Part shown: positions 48,101 through 57,223 of the stretch, one piece after another | Position numbering within the stretch: the first letter of the stretch is position 1 | How the letters are laid out: each line of letters begins with the position of its first letter | Source: Apium graveolens | Lineage: Eukaryota > Streptophyta > Magnoliopsida > Apiales > Apiaceae | NCBI RefSeq assembly: GCF_009905375.1 | Contig: NC_133650.1 | Span: 295,754,270 to 295,818,269, forward strand | Direction of reading: 5' to 3' | DNA length: 64,000 nucleotides | Program-made: the position numbers and the translations under genes | Notes under the pieces: model-generated | Database searches by the model: none | Seen by the model: only the letters and a program-made list of their open reading frames with translations | What the model was told of the DNA's origin: nothing

Positions 48101-48509
48101 CTTCAATTGAGGCTCTACTCATCAAACAGATTGCAGAACCATCAGAACTTGTTGAAAGCTTAGCTTCATAAATCTTACCACGCCTGAATCCCTTCAGAAC
48201 AACTTTTCCTTTAGATTTACTAACTATTTCACAATGTTCTGCAAAGAAATCAACATGATAACCTCTGTCACAGATTTGACTTATACTCAGTAAGTTGTGT
48301 TTAAGTCCTGAGACCAGAGCTACATCTTTAATGATGACATTCCTAAGATTGATATTGCCATATCCCAAGGTTTTTCCAATGTTGCCATCTCCATAAGAAA
48401 CACTTGGGCCAGCTTTCTCTACAAAGTCTGATAGCAGGGCCTTATTTCCAGTCATATGTCCTGAACATCTACTGTCCAGAACTAAAATATTTTTCCTGTT
48501 GCCCTGCAA
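45159..48509 (-). pseudogene. pol: copia B1 pol: protease, integrase, RT, RNase H (broken)
   Basis: An 853-codon frame (48509-45948) continues after one TAA near 45949 into 45938-45159. Protease: [12 protein letters not shown], with Arg where the D-S/T-G triad needs Gly, so activity is doubtful. Integrase: [10 protein letters not shown] with CDSC zinc region; catalytic D in [11 protein letters not shown] in [10 protein letters not shown] in [10 protein letters not shown]. Linker rich in Ser/Asp ([15 protein letters not shown]). [20 protein letters not shown] and [10 protein letters not shown]. RNase H: GYSDADFVGYKIDRKSTSG, STSTAEAEYIAAGSC. A TGA precedes the protease near 48513. It is complete in domain content, and apart from these lesions would be a full-length copia pol. 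Confidence 0.9.
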
Positions 48510-50842
48510 TCAAAAAGACCAATAATTATTAGTTTTAAGGACCCAGACTTGCTTGGATCCTTTGGCCTTTTTAGGTTTGTTAACATTTGCAGCGGATTTA
48601 GCATCAGATTTTATGTTAACAGTTTTCTTATTAGAACTTATACTACCAGACTTTGAATCAGAACTTACACTAGAAGGAACAACAGAAACTTTCTTTAAAG
48701 AAGGTTTTATTTGATAATAATCATAGTACAAACTATGATATTCCTTACAAGTATAAATGGAATGCCATAAACTACCACAATGAAAACAAGGATTTTGTGG
48801 TTTGTATCTAACAGACTGACTCTTAACTCCTGATTTTGAAGATAAGGAGTGAATATTCTTATTCTTCCTGCAAAAAGAAGCCAGATGGTTAGAACTTCCA
48901 CAGTTATGACATGCTTTCCTAGGAGCATCAGGAACAGATTTATAGTTATTGCTTTTATTCACACCTTCCTTTCCATTCCTGTTTTTCCTAGGTGATTTTA
49001 CCTTGTTTGCATTCTTAACATCTTTCAGCTTATGCTTAAGCTGCTTCTTTGTCATTAAGCCTATGTTAACTTCAGCTGTCTTTTCCTGTTTTAGTTTGTC
49101 AGAAGCTAATTCCTTTTTAACTTCTGATTTCTCATTTTCAGATTTTTCAGTTACAAACTTAACAGGTTTTAACTTCGGCTTTTGCTTATCAACAGGCTTA
49201 ATTTCTACAGTTCCTTTTTCATTTTTATTTTCTCCATAACCTAAGCCCTCTTTCCAGTTTCCACTGCTCAGCAAATTTTGAGTTGTTTTGCCAGAGTTAG
49301 TCCAAGTCCTAATAATCTCTCTCTCCTTTTCTAACTCAGTTTTTAGAGATTCATTCATTTTTAGCACTTCATCCCTAACATAAAAAGCATCATCTCTATC
49401 CTTCTGAGTTTGATGGAACATGACTAACTCTTTTTCTAAGAAATCATTTCTTTTCCTAAAAGCAAGATTTTCAGAAGTTAATCTTTCACATGTTAAAGTT
49501 TGATCTCTATAACTAACAAACATGGTTTTAAGATATCTTCTCAACTCATTAATATCATCAGTATGAAAAGCATAAGTAGTCTGAGGTACCTTTGTTTCAG
49601 CAGCTTCAGAACTGCTCACAGAACTTGATTTATCAGCATTTGCCATCAATGCATAGTTCTCCTCACTTTCAGAGTCTGAGGTGTCTGTCCAGCTTTTCTG
49701 CTTTGTGACAAGAGCTTTGCCTTTGTCACTCTTGGTCTTCTTGCAATCAGGAGATATGTGGCCTTTCTCACCACAATTATAACATTTAACATTGGTGTAA
49801 TCTCCTCTGTCAGACTTTCCTCCTCTTCCTTCAGATCTTCTGAAATTCTTCTTATCAGAACTTATGCCTTTCCTGGAAAACTTCTTTCCCTTCCTGAACT
49901 TCCTGTATGCAATCTTTGTGATTCCTTTCACCATAAGAGCACACAGCTTCATCATCTCCTCATCAGCATCAGTCTCAGGCAAGCTTTCAGAATCTGAGTC
50001 ATCATACTCTCAGAACTTGATGACTCAGTATCAGACTTTATGAAAAGAGCTTTACCCTTGTCTTTCTTTGAGGAAGGTGCTTTGGGGGATTCCTCTTCAG
50101 CCTTGAGAGCAACTGTCCTTGACTTTCCTCCTTTCCTCTTGCTTCTTTGTTCCATCTCAAGTTCATGAGTCTTGAGCATTCCATAGATTTCATCAAGATT
50201 GTAGTTGTCTCTTATTGTTGTTGCCTTCAAATCCCAGCATTCAGGAAGAGCTAACAGGAATTTTAGGTTGGTATCTTCAAGATCATACTCTTTATCAACC
50301 AATGACAAATCATTCAAAAGTTTGACAAATCTATCATATAAATCATTCAATGACTCATTAGATTTTGAGTCAAAATGTTCATACTCTTGAGTGAGTATTG
50401 TCTTCCTGTTCTTCTTAACTGTTTCAGTTCCTTGACACCTTGTCTCCAGTGCATCCCATATCTCCTTGGCAGTCTTGCAGTTGATTACCCTGTTTGACAT
50501 TACATTATCAATGGCACTATGCAGTAAGTGTCGTACCTTGGCATCCTTAGCAATAGATGCTATATCTTCAGCAGTGTAATCACTCTTTTCCTTTGGTACA
50601 GTCATTGCTGCTTCACCTGCAACTACAACAGCGAGCTTGGTAGGTTTGTGAGGCCCTTCCTTGATTCTATCAAGATATTCTGGATCTGTTGCTTCCAGAA
50701 ACATGGTCATCCTTACCTTCCATATGGGATATTCAGATGGTCTCAATATGGGAACTCTAATAGTCTCATATCGACTCTGAATTGATGTCTTTGATGATTC
50801 CTCAGTTTTGGTAGGCTTAGTTGGAGTTTCTGTGTCAGACAT
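48510..50842 (-). pseudogene. gag: copia B1 gag with three zinc knuckles (frameshifted)
   Basis: The ATG at 50842 (MSDTETPTKPTK) is chosen; a longer reading from 50896 would start with GTG inside the primer site. The gag core spans 50750-50100 (YPIWKVRMTMFLEATDPEYL, KTAKEIWDALETRCQGTE). A two-base insertion near 50012 shifts the frame; the rest reads 49982-48510. Three CX2CX4HX4C knuckles follow: CYNCGEKGHISPDC, CHNCGSSNHLASFC and CFHCGSLWHSIYTC. Most copia gags have one, so three is unusual. Between them lie long Lys/Glu-rich linkers. The TGA near 48513 separates it from protease in the same frame. Confidence 0.88.
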
Positions 50843-50883
50843 GATTGTGTTTGGATCTTTAACTGTATGTGTGTTTACAGAAG

Positions 50884-50895
50884 GCTCTGATACCA
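50884..50895 (-). other. B1 primer binding site
   Basis: The minus strand reads TGGTATCAGAGC two bases from the LTR edge (tRNA-Met type). Confidence 0.9.
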
Positions 50896-50897
50896 CT

Positions 50898-51509
50898 TGT
50901 TAGGTCACACTATCACTGTAGAGGGGGTGAATACAGTGTTTATTACAATCAAATCGAACTTCAAGAACTTAAGTAACAGAAAACAAACTTTATTGAAACA
51001 ATAAACTCTGCTACAATCTGGAACTGTTATCTCTCAGTGATGAACAAAATATCACGAGAGCTGCTAGGGTTAAGTAAATAATATTCTCGATTATGATAAC
51101 ACTTATAGTGTAAACCCTATGTCTGTGTTTATATATTACACAGTTACAAGATAATCGCTAATTGATATGGAATATAATTCTGCTTCCTAATATATATCAA
51201 TCAGATATCTTTTCTTCCAAGTATTCCATTCTTTATGGAATTCCTTCTTCATGCATATCTCTTCTTATGTTTATCTTGATCTTCTTAACTTTAATCAGCT
51301 GCTGTCCTTATCTGATCGTCCTTCAGCACTTAAGTTCTGATATCTATCTCCTGATGCTTATCTCCTGATAACATAAGTACTGATATCCCTTAAGTTCTGA
51401 CGTCCAGTATAAGTACTGATCAGTTAAGTACTGATTTGTCCTGTTCAAATAAGATCTGAAATCTAAACATAAAACATATTAGCCATGACATTATCAAATA
51501 TATCTAACA
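50898..51509 (-). repeat. Family-B LTR shared by B1 (as 5' LTR) and an upstream family-B fragment (as 3' LTR)
   Basis: 612 bp, TGTTAGG to CTAACA, nearly identical to 38244-38855. To its left is the B1 primer site; to its right is a polypurine tract and 3' interior of another copy. A TATA box lies at about 51125-51136 on the minus strand. Confidence 0.93.
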
Positions 51510-51785
51510 ATCTCCCCAACTTGTAAATTAGCAAAATATACAAGTTTAACAGATATTTGATGATGTCAAAAACATTAAGTACAAATGCATGAGAATTAGA
51601 CAAGATAACTACAACTTACAGTCCTTAAAGCTTTTACCAATTCAACTTCTGATAACAACTTTAGTCTGTATATACATCAGAATTTAAGCAGTTGTAGATC
51701 TTCGACTTGGCTTCATCATTTTCTGATCTCTCTGATGTCAGGAGTTGTTCTGAGATAATTCTTCAACAAACATTTCTCAGCATAT
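51510..51785 (-). pseudogene. Truncated 3' end of another family-B copia copy
   Basis: Polypurine tract (a C shorter than in B1), untranslated region and the last codons of the accessory ORF, nearly identical to 38856-39130, ending abruptly after CTCAGCATAT. The remainder of this copy is not adjacent. Confidence 0.88.
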
Positions 51786-51954
51786 CATAAAATATTTTGT
51801 TTTTTTTCAAGAAATCTCCATCTAAATTAAACTTTTTGGGCCAAATAATGGAAAGTAAATTTGGCCATGTTATGTTATTTTGAGGCCTAGGTCTTTTGGG
51901 TCTTTTGTCAAATTATCAATAGTTTAACAATCAAATTGAATATAATATCGCATA
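51786..51954. other. Unassigned 169-bp stretch between the copia fragment and G2
   Basis: AT-rich, with a T-run and motifs such as TTTGGGCC and GAGGCCTAGG. No match to other elements in the window beyond general likeness to G1 non-coding DNA. Its last bases (GCATA) should be the G2 target copy. Confidence 0.5.
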
Positions 51955-52538
51955 TGATAGGGATAAATAAATCCTGATTACATAATTAAATGTTACAGTT
52001 TGAGTTGCAAGACCCAATAAGAAGATGTATGACATTCAGACCAGAAAGGTTAACATGTCGATCAGGCCTGATGGACCAGATCAGGCCTGATGGACCAGAT
52101 CAGGCCTGATGGAACAAAGAAGGCCCAAAAACCCTGATTATTTATTAATTTCGTAATTAATAAATAAGGGAGAAAAACAGCTATTAAGATAAGTCCTAGT
52201 GAGGATATAAATCCTTGCAGATTGGCCTCCAAGGAACCTCATGGGATAAGGAATCAGCTTCCTACTCCCTAGGACTCCTAAGTCTATCCTAATTCAGAGA
52301 CTTGACCACCAAGTCTCCTACACCAAGTCAAGGACTCCCAACATCTATATAAGGGGTCTCACCCCACAAATCAGAACTACGTTTTTTGACTTGATCATTG
52401 GCAATCAGCAAGGTACGTAGGCATCTTGTTAAGGTAGATTGAGTCACGAAACACAAGAGCAGTCAAAATCGAGCCTTCAAGTTCACGTTCCTTAGTATTA
52501 AATACAACAATTATATATATTAGTTTTAATCCATAACA
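51955..52538 (+). repeat. G2 5' LTR (584 bp)
   Basis: TGATAGGGAT to CCATAACA, directly followed by the primer site. TATA-like CTATATAAGG at 52345-52354. The 3' third resembles the G1 LTR (GATTGGCCTCCAAGGAACC; AGGTACGTAGGCATCTTG); the 5' part differs. Confidence 0.9.
52060..52113. repeat. 19-bp tandem repeat, nearly three copies, in G2 LTR
   Basis: GATCAGGCCTGATGGACCA repeats at 52060, 52079 and 52098. Each unit contains the 12-bp palindrome ATCAGGCCTGAT. It lies in the U3 part of the LTR, well upstream of the TATA box. Confidence 0.9.
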
Positions 52539-52540
52539 TT

Positions 52541-52556
52541 TGGCGCCGTCTGTGGG
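52541..52556 (+). other. G2 primer binding site
   Basis: TGGCGCCGTCTGTGGG, two bases after the LTR end. TGGCGCC pairs with a GGCGCCA tRNA terminus. Confidence 0.85.
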
Positions 52557-52573
52557 AAAGCACAACAACAACC

Positions 52574-54350
52574 ATGGCGAGAACACGGAGAACAACTAGA
52601 GCTCTGGAGGAAGGAACACCATCGGGAACAACCCAGATGATTTCGTCCACCGTGGAGATACCTCCCCACTCAACTTATGCATCTACTCAAGCGGAATCCC
52701 AGATAGGGGCAACTCAACCTCAGTCACAAGGGACGACTCCCCCGACTATTCAAGGTTGGAGGAAGTGGATATGCTGGGCGAAGTGAAGCACGAGGGCAAT
52801 CGCCCCCCTATATATGGGGTTTGGCTCCTATCCCCGAGGATCGGGAATTTTCTGGTCCTTATACTGAGAGAGACTCCGAATCTTCGGATGATGAAGTGGC
52901 CCCAAGAAGGAGGCGTCCTGGCAAAGAGCCAATGGCCGATGGAAGACAACGCCCTCAAAGCACCCAAGGGGCGAATCCCCAAGAAGTGCAGGAAAGGATC
53001 AGGGCTCATGAGGCTGAGATCCAAAGGCTGAGGCGTGATTTGGAGGCTCACCAGGCCACCAGACCCCAGACACCTCCTAGGGGGAGAAATTCTCCTCCTG
53101 TCATAGACCTGGATGGTCCGGTACGAAGAAGGGCTGTCGTCCCAAGAACTGATCCAAGTAATCTCCTTCCCCTTGGAGATCCTGATGATCCAACTCCACC
53201 CTTCACATAAGAGATAATGAATGCCCATATCTCAAGGAAATTCAAGATGCCCACTATCAAAGCCTATGATGGCATGACAGACTCCGCTAATCATGTTAGG
53301 ACATTCTCTAATGCACTGCTGCTGCAACCCGTGAATGATGCTATAAAGTGTCGGGCCTTCCCTCAAACCCTGTCGGGTATGGCTCAAAGATGGTACAGTC
53401 GCTTGCCCCCAAACTCTATTGGATCGTTCAGAGAGTTAAGTCAGGCTTTTATTAAGCAGTTCATCGGTGGGAGAGTCCATGAGAAAAGTTCAGCATCTCT
53501 TATGAGTATTGTGCAGGGAGCTAAGGAATCTTTGAGAGATTACCTGAATCGTTTTACAAAGGAGGCTTTAAAAGTCCCAGACCTTGATGATAAGGTAGCC
53601 ATGATAGCACTGCAACAAGGAACTAGGGATGAGTTTTTCAAGATGTCCTTGGCCAAACGTCCCCCTGAAAGCATGCTGCAGCTCCAAGAGAGGGAAGGGA
53701 AGTATATCAAGGTTGAAGAAAGCATGAGGAAGACCATAGTAAGTAATGAGCCCACTGGAGGCAAGAAGCGAAAAACTGATCTGGAGTATATCGCTAAGGA
53801 CAAGTATCCTAGAACCGAACAAAACCCTGATTCAACCCCCAAGAAGGGAGGACCTGGGCAAAAGTTCACCGAATACCTCAAGCTGAATGCTCCTAGAAGC
53901 CAGATCTTGATGGAAATCGAGAAAGATCGAGATATTCGTTGGCCTAAGCCCTTGAAGGCTGATCCCGCCAAGCTAGATAAGAGCAAGTATTGCAGATTCC
54001 ATAAAGATGTTGGCCATGACACCGATGAGTGTAGGCAATTGAAAGACGAAATTGAGTTTTTGATTCGAAAAGGAAGATTGAACAAGTATACTGGAGAAGG
54101 AGGGGACAGGAATAATAATGGAAGGAAGAACTTTGAAGATCGTAGGAGGGACCAAAACGATCAGGGGCGGAATCCCCAACCTAGAGGGCCGGTTATAAAT
54201 GCAATTTTTGGAGGGCCGCGACCTCGAGGGCCTGTGATAAACACGATCTTTGGAGGTCCAACTGCTGCTGGATTGTCCAAAAATTCCAGAAAGGCATATA
54301 CTAGAGAGGTTATGCATATTGTTGGAGAAGCCCCGAAGAGGGCCAAGACA
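52574..54350 (+). pseudogene. gag: G2 gag (broken)
   Basis: The ATG at 52574 (MARTRRTTRALEEG) follows the primer site. The frame shifts near 52770, continues in 52821-53210 (RIRAHEAEIQRLRRDLEAH, VIDLDGPVRRRAVV) and meets TAA at 53208. The same frame then stays open from 53217 into pol. Gag core: WYSRLPPNSIGSFRELSQAF, GRVHEKSSASLMSIVQGAKE. Knuckle: CRFHKDVGHDTDEC (C-x2-H-x4-H-x4-C). It ends with the twice-repeated INAIFGGP / INTIFGGP motif also present in G1. Confidence 0.88.
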
Positions 54351-56415
54351 GAAGTAACATTGGCTTTTGATGATTCTGACCTAGAGGGTGTAAAGTTTCC
54401 TCATGACGACCCGCTGGTCATAACACCAATAATAGGAAATAGCCCGGTTAAGAGGGTCCTTGTGGATAATGGTGCTTCTGTGGATATATTGCTCCACGAC
54501 GCCTTTATAAGAATGGGGTATAACGACTCCCAGTTGACACCAACCGACATGCCGATATATGGATTTGCTGGAGTAGAATGTCATGTGGAAGGGATAATCA
54601 AATTACCAACCACCATAGGTACGGAACCAAGGCAAGCAACGCAGATGTTGGATTTCGTGGTGGTAAAAGCTAGTTCAACTTATAATGCTATCATGGGGAG
54701 AACAGGGATACATGCCTTTAAGGCAGTCCCCTCTTCCTACCATTCAGTTATGAAGTATCCCACCCGAAACGGGATTGGAGAAGAGAGAGGAGATCAAAAA
54801 ATGGCTAGAAGCTGTTATGTGGCCTCTTTGAGGGCAGATGGAGTCGGGGGGCAGGTTCTTCCTATTGAGGATATGGATGTCCGAGAAAATGACGAGAAGA
54901 GAGGAAAGCCAGCAGAAGACTTGATTTCGGTTCCTTTAGACCCCGAGAATCCTGAGAGGATGACTTTCATTGGAGCCACATTAGAGGAGCCCCTTAGAGG
55001 GAAGTTGGTGAAATTTTTGCAAGAAAATAGTGATGTATTTGCATGGTCAGCAGATGATATGCCAGGTATAGACCCGGAGCTGATTACTCACAAGCTAAAC
55101 GTGGATCCAAGCCGGAAGACAGTGAAACAAAAGAAAAGAAATTTTACCCCGGAAAGACAAGAGGCTATAAAACAAGAAGTAAAAAAGCTCTTAAAGGCTG
55201 CTTTCATTGAGGAGATCCAATTTCCGGAGTGGTTAGCAAACCCTGTAATGGTGAAGAAGGCTAATGGAAAGTGGAGGATGTGTATAGACTTCACTGATCT
55301 GAATGATGCATGCCCTAAAGACTGTTTTCCATTGCCAAGGATTGATACTTTGATTGATGCCATTGCTGGGCATGAGATGCTGAGTTTCATGGATGGATTT
55401 AGCGAATATAATCAGATTAAGATGCACAAGGATGACATTCCAAAGGTATCATTTATCACTGACTTTGGTGTTTATTGTTATCTTGTTATGGCATTTGGTC
55501 TTAAGAATGCAGGAGCCACCTATCAAAGGTTGGTAAATAAAATTTTTAAGGACCTTATTGGAAAGACTATGGAAGTTTATGTTGATGACATGTTAGTCAA
55601 GAGTCTAGTAAAGACTGATCATATAACCCATTTGAGGGAAGTTTTTGAGGTCCTGAGGTACCACAAAATGATGTTGAATCCTACGAAGTGTGCTTTCGGA
55701 GTAGGATCTGGAAAATTCTTGGGATTGATGGTCTCAAAGAGAGGAATTGAGGCTAACCCGGATAAAATAAAGGCAATCCTGGACATGAAACCACCAAAAA
55801 CTGTCAAGGATGTTCAGAAGCTCACAGGAAGGGTCGCTGCGCTAGGACGATTCATCTCCAAGTCAGGAGACAAGTGCTTGTCATTCTTCAAGTCACTAAA
55901 GATCATCAAAGACTTTGTATGGAATGAGGAAAACCAGAAGGCATTCGAAGAGTTAAAGAAGTATATGGCTCAGGCCCCGTTGTTGACCAAACCATCTTTG
56001 AATGAAGTTTTATTCTTGTACTTGGCTGTTTCAGAGAGCGCCTTGAGCGCGGTGTTGGTTAAGGAGGAGCTAAAAGTCCAGAAACCCGTATATTATGTCA
56101 GCAAAATTCTGCATGGTGTTGAATTGAATTATTCAACTATTGAGAAATTTGTCTAACCTTGGTAATGGCTTCGAGAAAACTGCGTCCTTACTTTCAGGCT
56201 CATCAGATTGAGGTGCTAACGAATCAGCCACTAAGAAATATCATTCACAGTCCCAAAGCAAGTGGGAGATTGATTAAGTGGGCAATAGAGTTGGGAGAGT
56301 TCGATCTCAAGTATAAGCCCCGTACGGCCATAAAAGCCCAGGCACTAGCTGACTTCGTGGTGGAATGTACCATACCCAACCAAGAAGTCGGGGGGCAGGA
56401 AGATACCATACCTCA
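54351..56415 (+). pseudogene. pol: G2 pol: protease, RT, RNase H (cut by copia B3)
   Basis: Fused in frame to gag. Protease: VLVDNGASVDIL near 54456-54495 (D-N-G-A at the active site) with IMGRTGIHAFKAVPS downstream. RT: NGKWRMCIDFTDLNDACPKD, AFGLKNAGATYQRLVN and the catalytic VYVDDMLVKS near 55573-55602. RNase H: PVYYVSKILHGVELNYS. A one-base loss near 56150 shifts the frame (next frame 56159-56415: VMASRKLRPYFQAHQIEV). The insertion of B3 falls in the linker before the second RNase H. This copy shows what the G1 deletion removed. Confidence 0.9.
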
Positions 56416-57028
56416 TGTTAGGTCACACTATCACTGTAGAGGGGGTGAATACAGTGTTTATTACAATCAAATCGAACTTCAAGAACTTAAGTAACAGAAA
56501 ACAAACTTTATTGAAACAATAAACTCTGTTACAATCTGGAACTGTTATCTCTCAATGATGAACAAAATATCACGAGAGCTGCTAGGGTTACAGTAAATAA
56601 TATTCTCGATAATGATAACACTTATAGTGTAAACCCTATGTCTGTGTTTATATATTACACATTTACAAGATAATCGCTAATTGATATGGAATATAATTCT
56701 GCTTCCTAATATATATCAATCAGATATCTTTTATTCCAAGTATTCCATTCTTTATGGAATTCCTTCTTCATGCATATCTCTTCTTATGTTTATCTTGATC
56801 TTCTTAACTTTAATCAGCTGCTGTCCTTATCTGATCGTCCTTCAGCACTTAAGTTCTGATATCTATCTCCTGATGCTTATCTCCTGATAACATAAGTACT
56901 GATATCCCTTAAGTCCTGACGTCCAGTATAAGTACTGATCAGTTAAGTACTGATTTGTCCTGTTCAAATAAGATCTGAAATCTAAACATAAAACATATTA
57001 GCCATGACATTATCAAATATATCTAACA
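56416..57028 (-). repeat. B3 3' LTR (613 bp)
   Basis: TGTTAGG to CTAACA. More diverged from the two B1 LTRs than they are from each other (for example GTTACAGTAAAT, AAGTCCTGACG). TATA box on the minus strand near 56646-56655. Polypurine tract CAAGTTGGGGGAGAT on the minus strand at 57029-57043. Confidence 0.94.
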
Positions 57029-57223
57029 ATCTCCCCCAACTTGTAAATTAGCAAAATATACAAGTTTAACAGATATTTGATGATGTCAAAAACATTAAGT
57101 ACAAATGCATGAGAATCTACAACTTACAGTCCTTAAAGCTTTTACCAATTCAACTTCTGATAACAACTTTAGTCTGTATACACATCAGAATTTAAGCAGT
57201 TGTAGATCTTCGACTTGGCTTCA

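Larger units (their letters stand above)
38244..51509 (-). mobile_element. SIRE-like Ty1/copia element, family B, copy B1
   Basis: Two 612-bp LTRs (38244-38855, 50898-51509), differing at only a few bases by eye, enclose about 12 kb. Minus-strand order: primer site, gag, protease, integrase, RT, RNase H, a 2.4-kb spacer with a 91-codon ORF, the accessory ORF, polypurine tract. The left flank before the LTR is TATTA (38239-38243), but the right LTR is followed not by host DNA but by the 3' interior of another family-B copy, so there is no matching duplication here. All long frames are broken. Confidence 0.92.
51955..56415 (+). mobile_element. Tat-lineage Ty3/gypsy element G2 (plus strand, 3' part outside window)
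   Basis: LTR 51955-52538, primer site, gag, protease, RT and first RNase H, cut at 56415 by copia B3. Protein similarity to G1 is high along gag and RNase H, but the LTR is a different subfamily with its own 19-base repeat. Unlike G1, it retains protease and RT. The second RNase H, integrase and 3' LTR must lie to the right of B3. Confidence 0.92.

Noticed and set aside
50843..50896. Longer gag reading of B1 starting at 50896
   Set aside because: That start is a GTG inside the primer binding site; the ATG at 50842 is the sensible start.
52746..53260. Minus-strand ORFs opposite G2 gag
   Set aside because: Shadows of the gag frame; no promoter or family resemblance.
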